Source: Lepidurus packardi
Lineage: Eukaryota > Arthropoda > Branchiopoda > Notostraca > Triopsidae
Reading direction: 5' to 3'
Length of the DNA: 64,000 bases
NCBI GenBank assembly: GCA_023053545.1
Contig: JAKZAN010000007.1
Coordinates: 7,316,001-7,380,000 of the forward strand
Positions within the stretch are counted from its first letter, which is position 1. Each line of letters starts with the position of its first letter. Below the pieces are notes generated by a model, which was given only the letters and a program-made list of their open reading frames with translations, was not told the DNA's origin and ran no database searches. The position numbers and the translations under genes were made by a program. Below are positions 52,802 through 64,000 of this stretch, piece after piece.

Positions 52802-54445
52802 ATCCTATATGGTTTTCTTTGATAGCTTAATTATTATTTCGGGTCTTATGAAAATAAACTTTAATAGGATCGTGAGGGACATGTTGAATAGAAAACTGTT
52901 CGAAATGCTTTCCGACTCCCTGAACGGGAGTTAATAAACGGGCGTTTACTGTGTAAAAGTCACAACTGAAAGGGGTTGGTAGGTTGATTTTGGACAAGGT
53001 GTCTTCCATATAGAGAGAATACATAAATAGGTGGCTAAAACTAACTCCAGGAGTCACTAAGAAGGACTCATCACTTGAATAGGATTTGGACAGATGGTTT
53101 AGAAAAGCTTGCAAACGTACTTCCGCGTCGCGTAACGCATGAATATGCAGTCATTGAACACATACAAGTTAATGTGCAGTTTGTCGCGTGTGCATTCGCC
53201 TGGTTGCATTTCTACATTGCAACCCCTCTTTATACCTCTCCTAGAATGCCTTCCCCTGGACTTTTGGTACTACAAACGTATTATATAGAAACGTCCCTGG
53301 TCCTGTTCTGTACCACAACTCGCCATGATTTGACGCCAACCTGATTAGTCCGATTGGTTCCGCGCATAATGGAACCTCACATTTTGTACAATTTGGGACT
53401 ACAAAAGTAGCTGAAAAGGCTTATCCTATCAAACCCTTGGCCACGTCCAAATTGAGATGTTCACACATATACCCCATTGTAAAGAATCCGGATCCCCAGT
53501 CAACTCTCATGCATTACGCCCTAATTTGTTACGCTGCTTACGCACGTGCAAATGAACACACGTTTTAAATTCGTTCAAAAAACATTAGTAAGAGCAATGA
53601 ATTCAAAGTAAGCAATAAACAAATCCTCGAGAACAATAACTAAGAATACAATTTTTCGTTCATTCCATTAACAGATCATGCCATTCCTTTAACAGATAAG
53701 AAAGATAAAAAAGAAAAAATGATTGATGTTATTGGGGCCTTTTTAGGCGACACTATATATATACAGCTTAGGAGGTTAAGCAGCGTAGTACACCCAAATA
53801 AGACATAACACATTATAAGAGGCACATATACAAGGCACCAGGGAGAGGATGATGATGGAGAGAGAGAGAAACACCGAACTGCGAGAACTGTTACCCGCTT
53901 TTTCCCCAATGAAGTTGTCTTTTGCTTATCCCCCTTTGCCAGCAGGTCGTTTCCCCAAATAACGACGTGTTCATTAGCATAACAACATGACCGATGCGTG
54001 TCAACATCGGCTTCCCTTTTTGCTTTTATTTTTTTATCCAAGCCCTCTGTGTCGTCCCCAAACGTCCTCCCTCCCCCCAAACAATTCTCCCTCAACAACC
54101 GTCGTGCCTTTGCCCGTGTTATAATGTAGCGATGTAGCTATGGCTGCAAAGCTGCTTGTCCTCGATTTCTTTCCTGATTCGGTGATTCCATGTGGGAGTT
54201 CCCTCTGAGGTGTGTGGGGGCGATATAAAAATACAATGGATGCAAGAGCAGTATATAGCACCACTACCCACGCGTCAATTATTCCTATAGTCAGGATCAA
54301 CTATGCTCAGCGCCGATTTTGGCCACGGTGCTCTACAACAAATGGCCCTCGAAGGTGTCCGTTTACATGATCTGGACTAGTGATACAGTTGTTATCGCAG
54401 TCTTTAGACACCCGCTCAGCTTGGAGCATACTTCCACTACCTTCC

Positions 54446-54790
54446 AAATATACATGGCTTAAAACTATTACTATCCCTATTTCTCTTTTGTGAAATATTA
54501 CAGTTCAAGATATTTCTTTTGTATGCCAATAACACGTTTTAGGAAATTTGGAAATTCATACATTTATGTAGTAAAAAGCTTCTAAGTTATCTTATTATAA
54601 CGTAATATTTACAGAATGACGCGGCTTAGAACTACTACTACTCCACATTTCTCTTTAGTGAACTACTTGCAGTTCAAGAAATTTTTTTTAATGCCAAAAA
54701 CACTTTCAAAAAACTTTGGAAATCCGTAAATTTCTGTAATAAGAAAGCTTCTAAATTACCTTCTTATAATTTAATATTTACATAATTTTC
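54446..54790 (+). repeat. Diverged ~175-bp tandem duplication
   Basis: Both copies carry the ordered blocks CTTA(A/G)AACTA(T/C)TACTA, TTTCTCTTT(T/A)GTGAA, AGTTCAAGA, a TTTGGAAAT block, AAGCTTCTAA and TTATAA..TAATATTTAC. Similarity is clear but imperfect. Confidence 0.8.
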
Positions 54791-57700
54791 ATCACATTAT
54801 AATTGACATACAGAGTACAGCACGATATTGAATTGTCAAACTAACAAGAATTTTAGAATTCCTTAAATATTATTACTTTCGTTAAGCTCTGTGTAAATTA
54901 CTACGGCTTTTTCAAGTGAAAAAAAGGAACGAAAAGAGTATTTCATACTTCATACCGCGCTTATAATTGGTTCGTGATGTGATTGACCAGATGTGGGCTG
55001 GTAATAGTCTGGCTTATCAGATTGGGAAGGGGAGATTCTTCATCCAGCGTTCCAATTCACCCTTAACCCAGTTGTCCACTTGGCTAGCTCTTTACCTTCT
55101 GCCTCACGTTCATAAACCCGCAAATAAAGTTATATAAAAAGGGGGCGTTAGCACCTAACACAATATTGTGACGAATAACCCGTTCTATAGATTTCAACGG
55201 AAACATTATATAATCTAGAATGAAATTTGTCCTTAAAAACATGACGTCACGTCACATCATTCCCAACACACAATGCGAGCTCCGATACTAACACATATCT
55301 ATCGGACTCGGGAGAGCAAAGCGCGGTCGACGCATATAAAAGTCTTCCAGATCATTGAACGCTTATAACTTCACGTGTGGCTTGTGTAACTGGAACATAA
55401 AACACAACTAGGAATGACGGTTATACGGCCGCCGACATTCGTCAACCCGGTTTAATTAGAGCGCGGCGGATCCTAGAAAATTGGGCCTCCGAAAAGTCAT
55501 CCAAAGCAAAAAAAATCGAAACCATTTCTTTTTCATACCAACCGCATTCAAACCTATAGAAATGTCACCTTATATAGTTAGAGAAATGCAGGCAGCACGG
55601 ACTGTTAGCGACATTTTTTCGGGAACTCGATCCCCGCTGTCGGAGCCGCAAGTAGGGATTAAAATTAAGACCAACATACATACATACATACATCCACTGG
55701 AAATAGAAACTATTTTCCTATTGAGTGCCACTGGGCTTTTGTTGATAGAAAAAGGGTACCGAATACTTTGTCGGCTTGCAAGCTCTCTCCACCTGCAAGC
55801 TTGGCAAATCACCTTTGCACAAAAACCCAGGTGGAGCGAAAAAGCTTTCAAAAATTCCGCTCTAATCCTTTCAACACTAGCTCCTTTTGATTAAAGCAAG
55901 ACACCACAAGTAGACAGCGAGTCTTAGGACGGCCCTTTGCCTATTTCATACAAATATAAAATAGTCCTCATATCCAGTTAACCTAATTTTTTTCTTTTTT
56001 AAGCCCTAAAAAGTAAACATATCTTGTTTAAAATATCTCAACTATAATTTTCCATATCTCTTAATAAGGCTAATTTATTTAAAATTCTTAGCTTAAAAAA
56101 GTAAGGCTAATTTCTTATGTACCATGGCACCTGTGGTGCTAGTTAGCTCTTCTCTCCCCTGTGCTATTATTCTCTTCAGGGAAGGTGTGCAAACGGTAAT
56201 AATATCCCTGCCATTATTAGCTACCACAATAACAATGGCAAATAAAGGCTTAGGGAGACCCCTTCCTTTATCAGTTTTTGTTTGCTCATAAATATATTAC
56301 AGTTTAAGAGGGACTGCGTAAAGCAAAAAAGACAAAAAAGCGCCCAACGGGTTGAGCTTGCTTTAGACCAGGGTCGCAAAAAGAAGATGAGGAGGGGGTA
56401 AAAGGTAGGATATACCTCTAGACTGTATGAAAGAGAATCTCAAAGCAGCGGCTTGCTTTTGTGTCCAAGTTTGGACCATGTCAGAGCTATCGCCTTCAAT
56501 CACGTGCTTGAATAGCTTGGGCGACTTAAAAGGGGTTTTTCAATAACCGAGAAAACTAGCCAAGGATTCTTCCCCGCTGTGATGAACCAGGGAGCGATTT
56601 AAATAAAGAGCGGCCTTTATTACAAAATAAGTAAGATTCTGGTGTAATACAGGTCCCCCCTCCCAACTATCCTTTCTTAAAATTTCATGTTTTCAGCTTC
56701 TCGATAGTCAAAGAAAAACACTTTCAATTTGTTCCCACACAGGTAAATATAGGGGCTGGGATAGAACTTGTGAAGGAAGAAGAAAAAAGTTAGGAATCAG
56801 AAGACGAAATTTGATCTGAACGACTAATGGCTTTGAACTTGATCAATTTCTCTCTGGACACTGTGCTTAAAAACCAAAGGCGGTTTTTTATACCGCGCTT
56901 TCCAAGATGAAATGGGCTTTTGGTCATCCGAGGAGTCCAACGGTTGGCTGAATCCTTGACATGATCTAAGGTGACAAGCCTCGTTAGTCGTCTGGATTGA
57001 CAGCGCAGGTTGGCCGGCCATGGGTAATTTCTGGTTGCCACCTTGCTGTCGTCAACGTGATCAGAGAGTGGAAAATGGGCCGCCCTTCTTCATCGGTCAT
57101 TGCACAAAAAATAAGGAAAAGAGTTTGGCTTGAAGAAGACTGATGGCTCGGGCCCTGTTCAGGAATGCGATTTAAAAGAGAAAAACACGCCAACCTCATT
57201 CAAACTAAGTGATTGAAAAGGTGACAATAACTTCAAGTAAACGACAAACTTGTTGGAATGAGTTTCAACTCCAATGCCCCGCACATTACCAATCACGCCG
57301 GGTATATGAACTGACACTCTTGCCTCATCAAAAGACGAACAGGACGCGTAAAGTCGGCCATCTCATGGTCCATAGCATCGGCAAAAGCTTCATATGAAGA
57401 GGTAACTTCCAATTATACAAAGACTCTTGCGATATATATAAATAGCGTTTGATTCGAGTTTGAAACTCATAAGGAGACGAAAAAATTCACGCCGAGACAA
57501 GAAAATCTTTGATTAAAACCGATTAAAATAGGACACAATATCTAACCTGTGAAAGGATGATTTTGTTTGAGTCTAACCAACACTTCTGAAAACATGTAGC
57601 ATAATCTGAGTGATGTGGTCAAGGAAGACGTAAATATTACGGACTAGACGCAATAATAGAAGTTCGATGAGCTTTAGCCATCTAGTAACATGTGGATGAA

Positions 57701-57907
57701 AAGCTTACCGAAGCTTGCCGAAGCTTGCTTATTGCCTGCACTGCAGGAGGTGAGATCAGGCAGGCAAAATAGGAAAGCCACAGACTGAACAAGGAACTGA
57801 AAGGAGTTAAAAAAGAATTAATCTGTATGAGAAAGAACTAGTTAATAATGTTAAGCAACTCCCAATTATGCAGTAACATGAAGACCCTGAGTTGGGTAAT
57901 ATTTTAG

Positions 57908-57985
57908 GGACTATATTACTCTATGAATATATATAGATGGCAATATATGGACTATATTACTCTATGAATATATGGTAGATGGCAA
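57908..57985 (+). repeat. 41-bp tandem duplication
   Basis: GGACTATATTACTCTATGAA occurs at 57908 and 57949, each followed by TATAT and TAGATGGCAA with one small indel. Confidence 0.92.
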
Positions 57986-60815
57986 GTTGTGTTTGAACGG
58001 AGGAAGATCATTATCATACCACTCAAAAATGTAGCATCCAACAAAACTACTGATTTTCGTTCTAAGATCATCTATCAGCAACGAAGCCAAGGAAGACGTA
58101 AACACTACGTAATGGGTGAATCAACCTCTGTGGGTGAATTACTTTTTAAATTCGAGAAAAGCGACAAGCCTGCCATCTAGTGAGAAATATGAATATCGCT
58201 TACAAGCTTCTCGGTATTCGCTTATTGGTTGCTAAGCAGGAGGTTAAAACCAGTACCACATTCTACAAAAATTCCAAATCAATGTACATCGAAGAAAAGA
58301 AGGCAGACAGTGTTATATTTATTAAAAACTTAGCAGCGCACACATATGACATGTAAATAACACTTATTATAATATACTTTGTCAATACAACGTAAAACCC
58401 AAACTGCCAACAAATCCACTAAATACGACTATAGAAAGTGAAAAAGGTTCCGCGTAAACTTATACAAATCTCACATGTAAGAGTAATGGAATAGCTACCA
58501 TACTCAACTATATACCCTTTACTTGTCAGCATGACTCTAAAGCATCCATTGAACGCTACATCTGTAACTGTTTTGTTTCCACGCGTTATAGCATTGGACT
58601 ATTCAATTTGACCTGTAGAAGCTGGAAGTCTTAACTTTCCCGGACGATGTTCATCAAGTTAAGGCGCCAAACGCGAAGCTTAGTTCAAATGCATAACGCC
58701 GTAGGGCGACACTGAACAACCCTCGCTTCGTACTAAATTCCGAATTCGATTCCTTAAATTCGAGATTCGAGACCGTTAGAGAAGGGCCATTCTCATAGCT
58801 CGTAGTACTAATGGGTATAAAAAAGCCCATATTATTCCAACTTGCGCCTGCTTGTTTTCGCCAAATACTATACCAAGTGTCAGTAGCTCTATAGTCTGTC
58901 TTTTCAGGAAAAACAAATATCGACAATATTGGTTTTCCCTCGATCAAGAGAGTTATCTGAATCTACTATACTTAATAAACTTCCAAAGAAATCTATAAAC
59001 AACAGGTGTCCACTGCCTTCTTTGTCGCATATCTTACAGTATAACATGGAGGGGAACAAAGAGGTATACATTTACCGCACGGACAGCATTGACCGACTGG
59101 ACAGTAGCTATATGGTTTGCGTCTTCGCCTTCTCCTGGAATTGATAAATGGTGACATATCGGTCACCCTGTGGCAAAGCACACCACAGAACATGACTTTG
59201 CTGACCGCAGTCCTTGGCCACGACAGTGACTGATTATTCCGTCGTCTGTTGCAAATTTGCGGTACCTTTTACCTCGACGTATACATATTCAGACTCACGT
59301 GACATACTTACCCTAAACACAAGTACCCTGTATTAGTTTGGTATTCTCTTACATAAAAACCACATACCTGTAGTTCTTTTTTCGTTTGGATCGCTTTTGA
59401 CTTGCTGAAATAGTTCCAAAAAGCCCCCATCTTCGTGGCAAAAGTCCTTGGCTTTAATCTTTGCTGGACATGGAAAAAAAGGCCTATTTTCCGCGGAATT
59501 ATCTTAAGCTGCTCCCAACTTTGGAGTGCCGTGTTAAACAGCCATGTCGGTTGCTTGTGGAGTAGTTTGATGAACCTTTTGTCATCCTGGGTGCCGGTAT
59601 GGGGGATTAACAACCTTATATATGCCGTATGTACCTGGTGTCTCGTCCTATTTCAGCTGTACGATGGGAAAGAAATACGAGGCAAGCCGCGAAGAGTTCC
59701 TCTATCTTATCGAAGGCCACACAAATACTTGTGGGTTCGCAAGCAAACCAGAAGATCAAGAAAGCTAAGAGAGTGGAGACCAAAGGCACCGAGAATAAGA
59801 ACGAGTTTGCGGGCGTCCAATTTTGATGTCCATCTCTTGGAGCTGTCAAGTCCTTTTCTCAAATGAAAGGGCGTATAATGAGGCTGCTTTGCCTGACCAC
59901 CCTTTGGATAGAAACAGTCATCCAAAACGACAAAACCGGGCTCTTCAAGGTTCTGTCACCAATACTGCGAACCTCCAATGAAGTTATTGAGTACACACCC
60001 TTTCACTGCATACCTACCCATCACACTTTCTTAACTTAATTGGCAACTCTTTCGGACTTCTTTTTTATTTGTCTCTTTTCTAAACTTGAAGAAGAAATCA
60101 CATGTATATATACGTCTAAGTCCACTGAGCCATGGGTATCCCAGTAACAGGAGTAGAAGTTAAGAGAAAACCAAACAAAAAGGTACTGTACTGTACATTT
60201 CTCGATTGTCATGTCCAGGAGCAGAACCCTTTTGCCCCCCCAAAGATCGCGATACAGGAAAGCTTCTTAACAATAAGCGGGAGACAATAAGTTCAAGTAG
60301 GGAGACAAGAGTCGGCAGCTTCAAGCCATATATTCTTTTGGTTATTTTGTTGACAAGAGCAACAAGGCTGACGTTAATGTGACATGACCCATTGCCCCTT
60401 TGCCCATTCGGAAAAGTGGACGCGGCCAACCTTCTATACGCGCAGAGGAACCACAAGCACTTCTTCCTAGAGAGAGAAACTGAATACGTAGCTTGGGTCA
60501 GATTTGGTCCCCCTCCATAAAGCGAAAAAAATAAGATGGTAATTTGTATAATACGTTACCTGAGAACACGTAGAAGAGACCCCCGTTCGAGTCAACCACA
60601 CGTTCCACTCTAGCACCACAAGGTTGCGACCTGAAAGGGAAAGATGAGTAAGAATCGTAAAGCTGTTGGTAAGATGATCCTCAGGTGGATGGGAAAAGAT
60701 ATGTAGGAACTCCTGTGACGTTCAAGTGCTGTATACCTTTAAAGCCACCGCTTTCGACTTGATAGTTTCGGTCGGCGTGTATCCTTACCTGGGATTTCTT
60801 AAAGCTGGGCAGCCA

Positions 60816-60849
60816 GAGCGAGAGCGAGAGAGAGAGAGAGAGAGAGAGA
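60816..60849. repeat. (GA)n microsatellite
   Basis: About 15 GA units with two C interruptions at the left end. Confidence 0.95.
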
Positions 60850-63800
60850 AGCACACAAGGGGAGACAGTAAAGACAGCGTCCCTTGGTGCTAGGGTCAAA
60901 AGGACGTCGTTTTCGATATGTGAAGAGACAGAAGCTGAGCCGGACAAGAATGCCGCGGTCTGTTTGTGACCCCCCTGGCGCGTCCAGATACAATTATCAG
61001 ATTATGTCGTCTTCTTGAACAGTCTTCGGTTCAGGGAACATCTTTCACACGACAACGCATACGCCTGGAACCGGCACCAGCACTTATACGAAGAAATAAA
61101 CACAGAAAATCCATCACGGGTTACTTTTCTTCATCACTAGGGATGAGAAAGTACCGTATTAGTACTTTCAAGTGTTGGACACAAAAACAAAAATATCAGA
61201 ACTATTAAGTGCTTTTGTCATAAAAACAAAGATAAGTGGGAAAAAGCATAAAAAGCTTTTTTAACAAAACATAAGCATCGTGAGCACGTGGATTTACAAG
61301 AATGAAAACTTACTGAGATTTCAACAAGTCTATGTATGGTTAACCACCTGGGCAATAAGAAATATATAGCCACATAACGGAGAACGTGCGCTCAGTTTTC
61401 CCCTTCTGGAAAAAACGACCAACCAACAAGCTCCTTGATGATGATACGGTTAGTTAAGCATGAAGTTTACTCTAATTTTATTGTATAAGGGACTCCACCT
61501 CCTGCAGGGCGTTCCTTTTTAACCTCGAATTTCAAGCCCAGGCTTCTTTTGTAACAGAACAAGCCCCAACGCTGCTTGCATTATATCCAAAACAGTCTGG
61601 GGTTAATATGACTAGTGGGATGTAATCTATAGGACCTGAAAATGAACCAGAAAAAAAGCGGCACGCTGGAAAAAAAAAAGAAATGGAGCCCTTGAATTGA
61701 AAATGGTTTATATTGACCTTATAGTATAAGAATATGTACTATGTAGGTACCCTTAGCGGGTTTCCGGTTCATCTGTGATGCTCTGGTCCGTCATAGATCC
61801 GTTCTAGTCTATCGCTTCCTTTTCTAAAGGAAGCGGTCTTACAGTTGAGGGATATTTGCTTCATGTGTAGATGTAGATGTGAAGGTTATCAATCTGGCGT
61901 GAAGCAAATCGTTCATCTAGCCATGAAGTGAAAGCCCCTTCTCTCTCTCCCCATATATATGTAACTCTGGGTGCACCTCTTCTGTACGATATATACTTCT
62001 TCTGCTTCATAAGAATCCAGCATTCAAACAACTGTGGTAATCTGTTCCGGTCACCCATTCTTTGCCTATAATGCACAGGAAAATACGGTATTAGTATCAA
62101 CACGGACCACGTAAATGTCGGGTACTATGCGCATTACCTCTCAGCAATAGGCAAGAGTACAGAAAGGGGAGGATACAAACAGCTGCTTGATACACAACTT
62201 CCCAAGCTCCCCAAAATACACGGGATTTACGGTAACCGATTTGGATGCGGAAACCCAGTGAAATCTATTGAAAGTTAAATATCCATGATTAATTTATTGT
62301 ATCATTATTTCAACACTTACTACCCGAAAACCTTGTTGAATACCCTTTATTTTCCTTCCACGCGGACGGTATATGTGTATTGCTTTTCCACGTTTCGCGC
62401 TTTTGTCTTTTGAGCCAGCAAAAAGCCGCCATCAAAAAGGAAACGCTTTTGCTCTTCTAACAGAAACTTGCCTTAATTGGACTGGTACTTAGCAAGGATT
62501 ATATTCCGTATTCAAGCATATCGTTGGCTTAAGACGATAATGGACTTTACTCCGCTCTTTGCCGGCGAGTTTTGCTTGCAGCTCCCACATCCAGCAGTCG
62601 AAGTCGCTCTTCCCCCTCTTTTTGCCAAAATCAGCGAACCGTAACAACATTTTACTTTACTGGACCAGCATGTACCCCCCGTTTTCACGGTCACGGGTGG
62701 ATACCGAGCGCGAAAAGCGATGCCAATCCGAGGTACCGGCATCCCCCGCTATATACGGGCCACGCTATTTACCCTCACCGCTCTCCCTTTCCCTTAAGCT
62801 TTAAACTGTTTCGAATGCCCCTTTAGGTACTAACATGCCTCCCAGTAAATACAAATATGGGTGTATCACGCTCAAAAATTGCTTGTTTTAAGGATGTAGA
62901 CTACTGTAAAAGGAATTTCATCGCACGCAGCTTTGTTTCTTTTTTTTTTGTCACCAGCTTGTCACTACAAAAGGCACCCATTCCCTGCTCGTTTTTTTCA
63001 CGGTTTCTTTGGTGCTTGTTATCAAATCTACTATTTTATACCTTTCTTTTGTTATAGTCTGGGGGAGTCAACGGAGATCGTTACCAAGTTCCATATGTGG
63101 GTACCGCGCCGGCGTCCCACATATGTGGACGCCGTCGCATGCGGATTTCCACACTCACACACACTCACACACACACGACACCTCGACTGTCCAATAAGCG
63201 TCGTGGAGTCCGTGTGACAGAGCTCCGCCTCGTATGTGGACCCCCCGCCCCTTTGGTTTTCTTTCTGTGTATTTGGGCACGTATTCAAGGACCGCGATGA
63301 CTGCGGCTGATAGCCGCCGCCAGAAAGGACAGGAACACGTCAACCCTAGACTATCAGGCTTCGTCAACTTTTACCAAAATCCCGTATAAAATCCCCTCCG
63401 GAAAATACATGAGACTTGCATCAAGCTCCTTCTTGTTGTCTTTTACATACTCACAACACATGTCCTCCAGGAAACTCGAGCGAAACACTAAAAGAAAACT
63501 GTTATTACCATTATTATTATTTACCGACATATCCCTTCCACGTCCTTGGCTTCCAAAATTCATGGACAATTTAGCATTACCAAATAGGGGATCTCTTACT
63601 CCTAAAAAATTGAATTTAAAGCTCAAACTTACCAATCTAGTTTATTCTTATCTGCTTTTCAGCCCTTTCAATTTAGTTTTTTCCGTTAAATTAAATTTTT
63701 CCACTCCGGCGCGTATTTAAAGATCCAGGCCGGATTAGAAGGAATTGTGGCTATCACCTCTTGGGCCGAGAAACCAGAATGGTAAGATTACTGTAAAAAC

Positions 63801-64000
63801 CAAGCCATCAATCTATTGGCGGCCTTTTAGAACAGTCCTATTTCCCGGCGGTGTAAAACCGTTTTAAATTATCAGTGCCAGGAAATTTTCAAGTGCGAAC
63901 ACGTTTCTTTTTCTCAAAAGCACCAACCCCGAATCTTTTTTCCCTTCCCTCCCACTATAGGTGTTTTAGTTTGCGTCTTGTGTCATTGCAGTTAGAGAGA
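60850..64000. other. Gene-poor region upstream of Pax6, part 4
   Basis: No gene recognised up to the window end. It holds a CA/CACT-rich simple repeat near 63145-63178 and a 10-bp-stem inverted repeat at 63092-63125. Confidence 0.35.
63145..63178. repeat. CA/CACT simple repeat
   Basis: Run of ACACTCAC and CACACACA units, about 34 bp. Confidence 0.85.

Larger units (their letters stand above)
52802..60815. other. Gene-poor region upstream of Pax6, part 3
   Basis: No recognisable gene. It contains diverged duplications at 54446-54790 and 57908-57985, a second CRE palindrome followed by CGTCA at 55242-55254, and a TATAAAAG at 55335-55342. Short ORFs near 59.0-59.9 kb have no recognised relatives. 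Confidence 0.35.

Noticed and set aside
59435-59866. 143-codon plus-strand ORF
   Set aside because: No recognised domain, begins at a doubtful start, and overlaps equally open frames on the other strand; no splice or family support.

Overview
The window looks like a small arthropod genome, most likely a cladoceran crustacean such as Daphnia. The genes are dense and intron-rich. Most introns are only about 55-75 bp with GT..AG borders. The proteins are animal genes: a DSC1-type sodium channel C terminus, GOLPH3, MFSD8, calumenin, TUT1, a CKAP5/mini spindles homologue, ZC3H11A and Pax6. Species is inferred; nothing in the sequence fixes it.

Layout. 1-1345: last exons of a NaCP60E-like channel (+). 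2883-3919: GOLPH3 (+). 5833-9260: MFSD8/CLN7 (+), whose first intron contains a complete insulin/relaxin-family peptide gene on the opposite strand (6060-6462). 9922-11268: calumenin (+), an ER six-EF-hand protein ending HDEF. 12137-14354: TUT1/Star-PAP (+). 14520-21284: a 6.8-kb mobile-element-like block with ~350-bp terminal inverted repeats and a 16-copy, ~80-bp tandem array but no recognisable transposase. 21649-29629: the XMAP215/CKAP5/msps microtubule polymerase (-), rebuilt here as 29 exons and 2003 aa. 30594-32023: ZC3H11A (+), divergent from msps, with a puzzling 5-bp GTAAG where an intron should be. 32415-41024: Pax6 (-), nine coding exons, 511 aa, with a 33-bp exon carrying the start codons.

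From about 41 kb to the end (23 kb) I recognise no protein gene. This is upstream of Pax6 and may hold its 5' untranslated exons and control elements. It contains simple repeats, a few small duplications, isolated CRE/E-box/TATA-like motifs and one odd cysteine-rich short ORF.

The genes do not form a pathway; they are ordinary neighbouring eukaryotic loci (Golgi sorting, lysosomal transport, ER calcium binding, RNA 3' processing, spindle assembly, mRNA export, eye and head patterning). Exon joins were built by hand from splice consensus, reading phase and recalled family sequence. Every join described as phase-consistent gives an uninterrupted reading frame.
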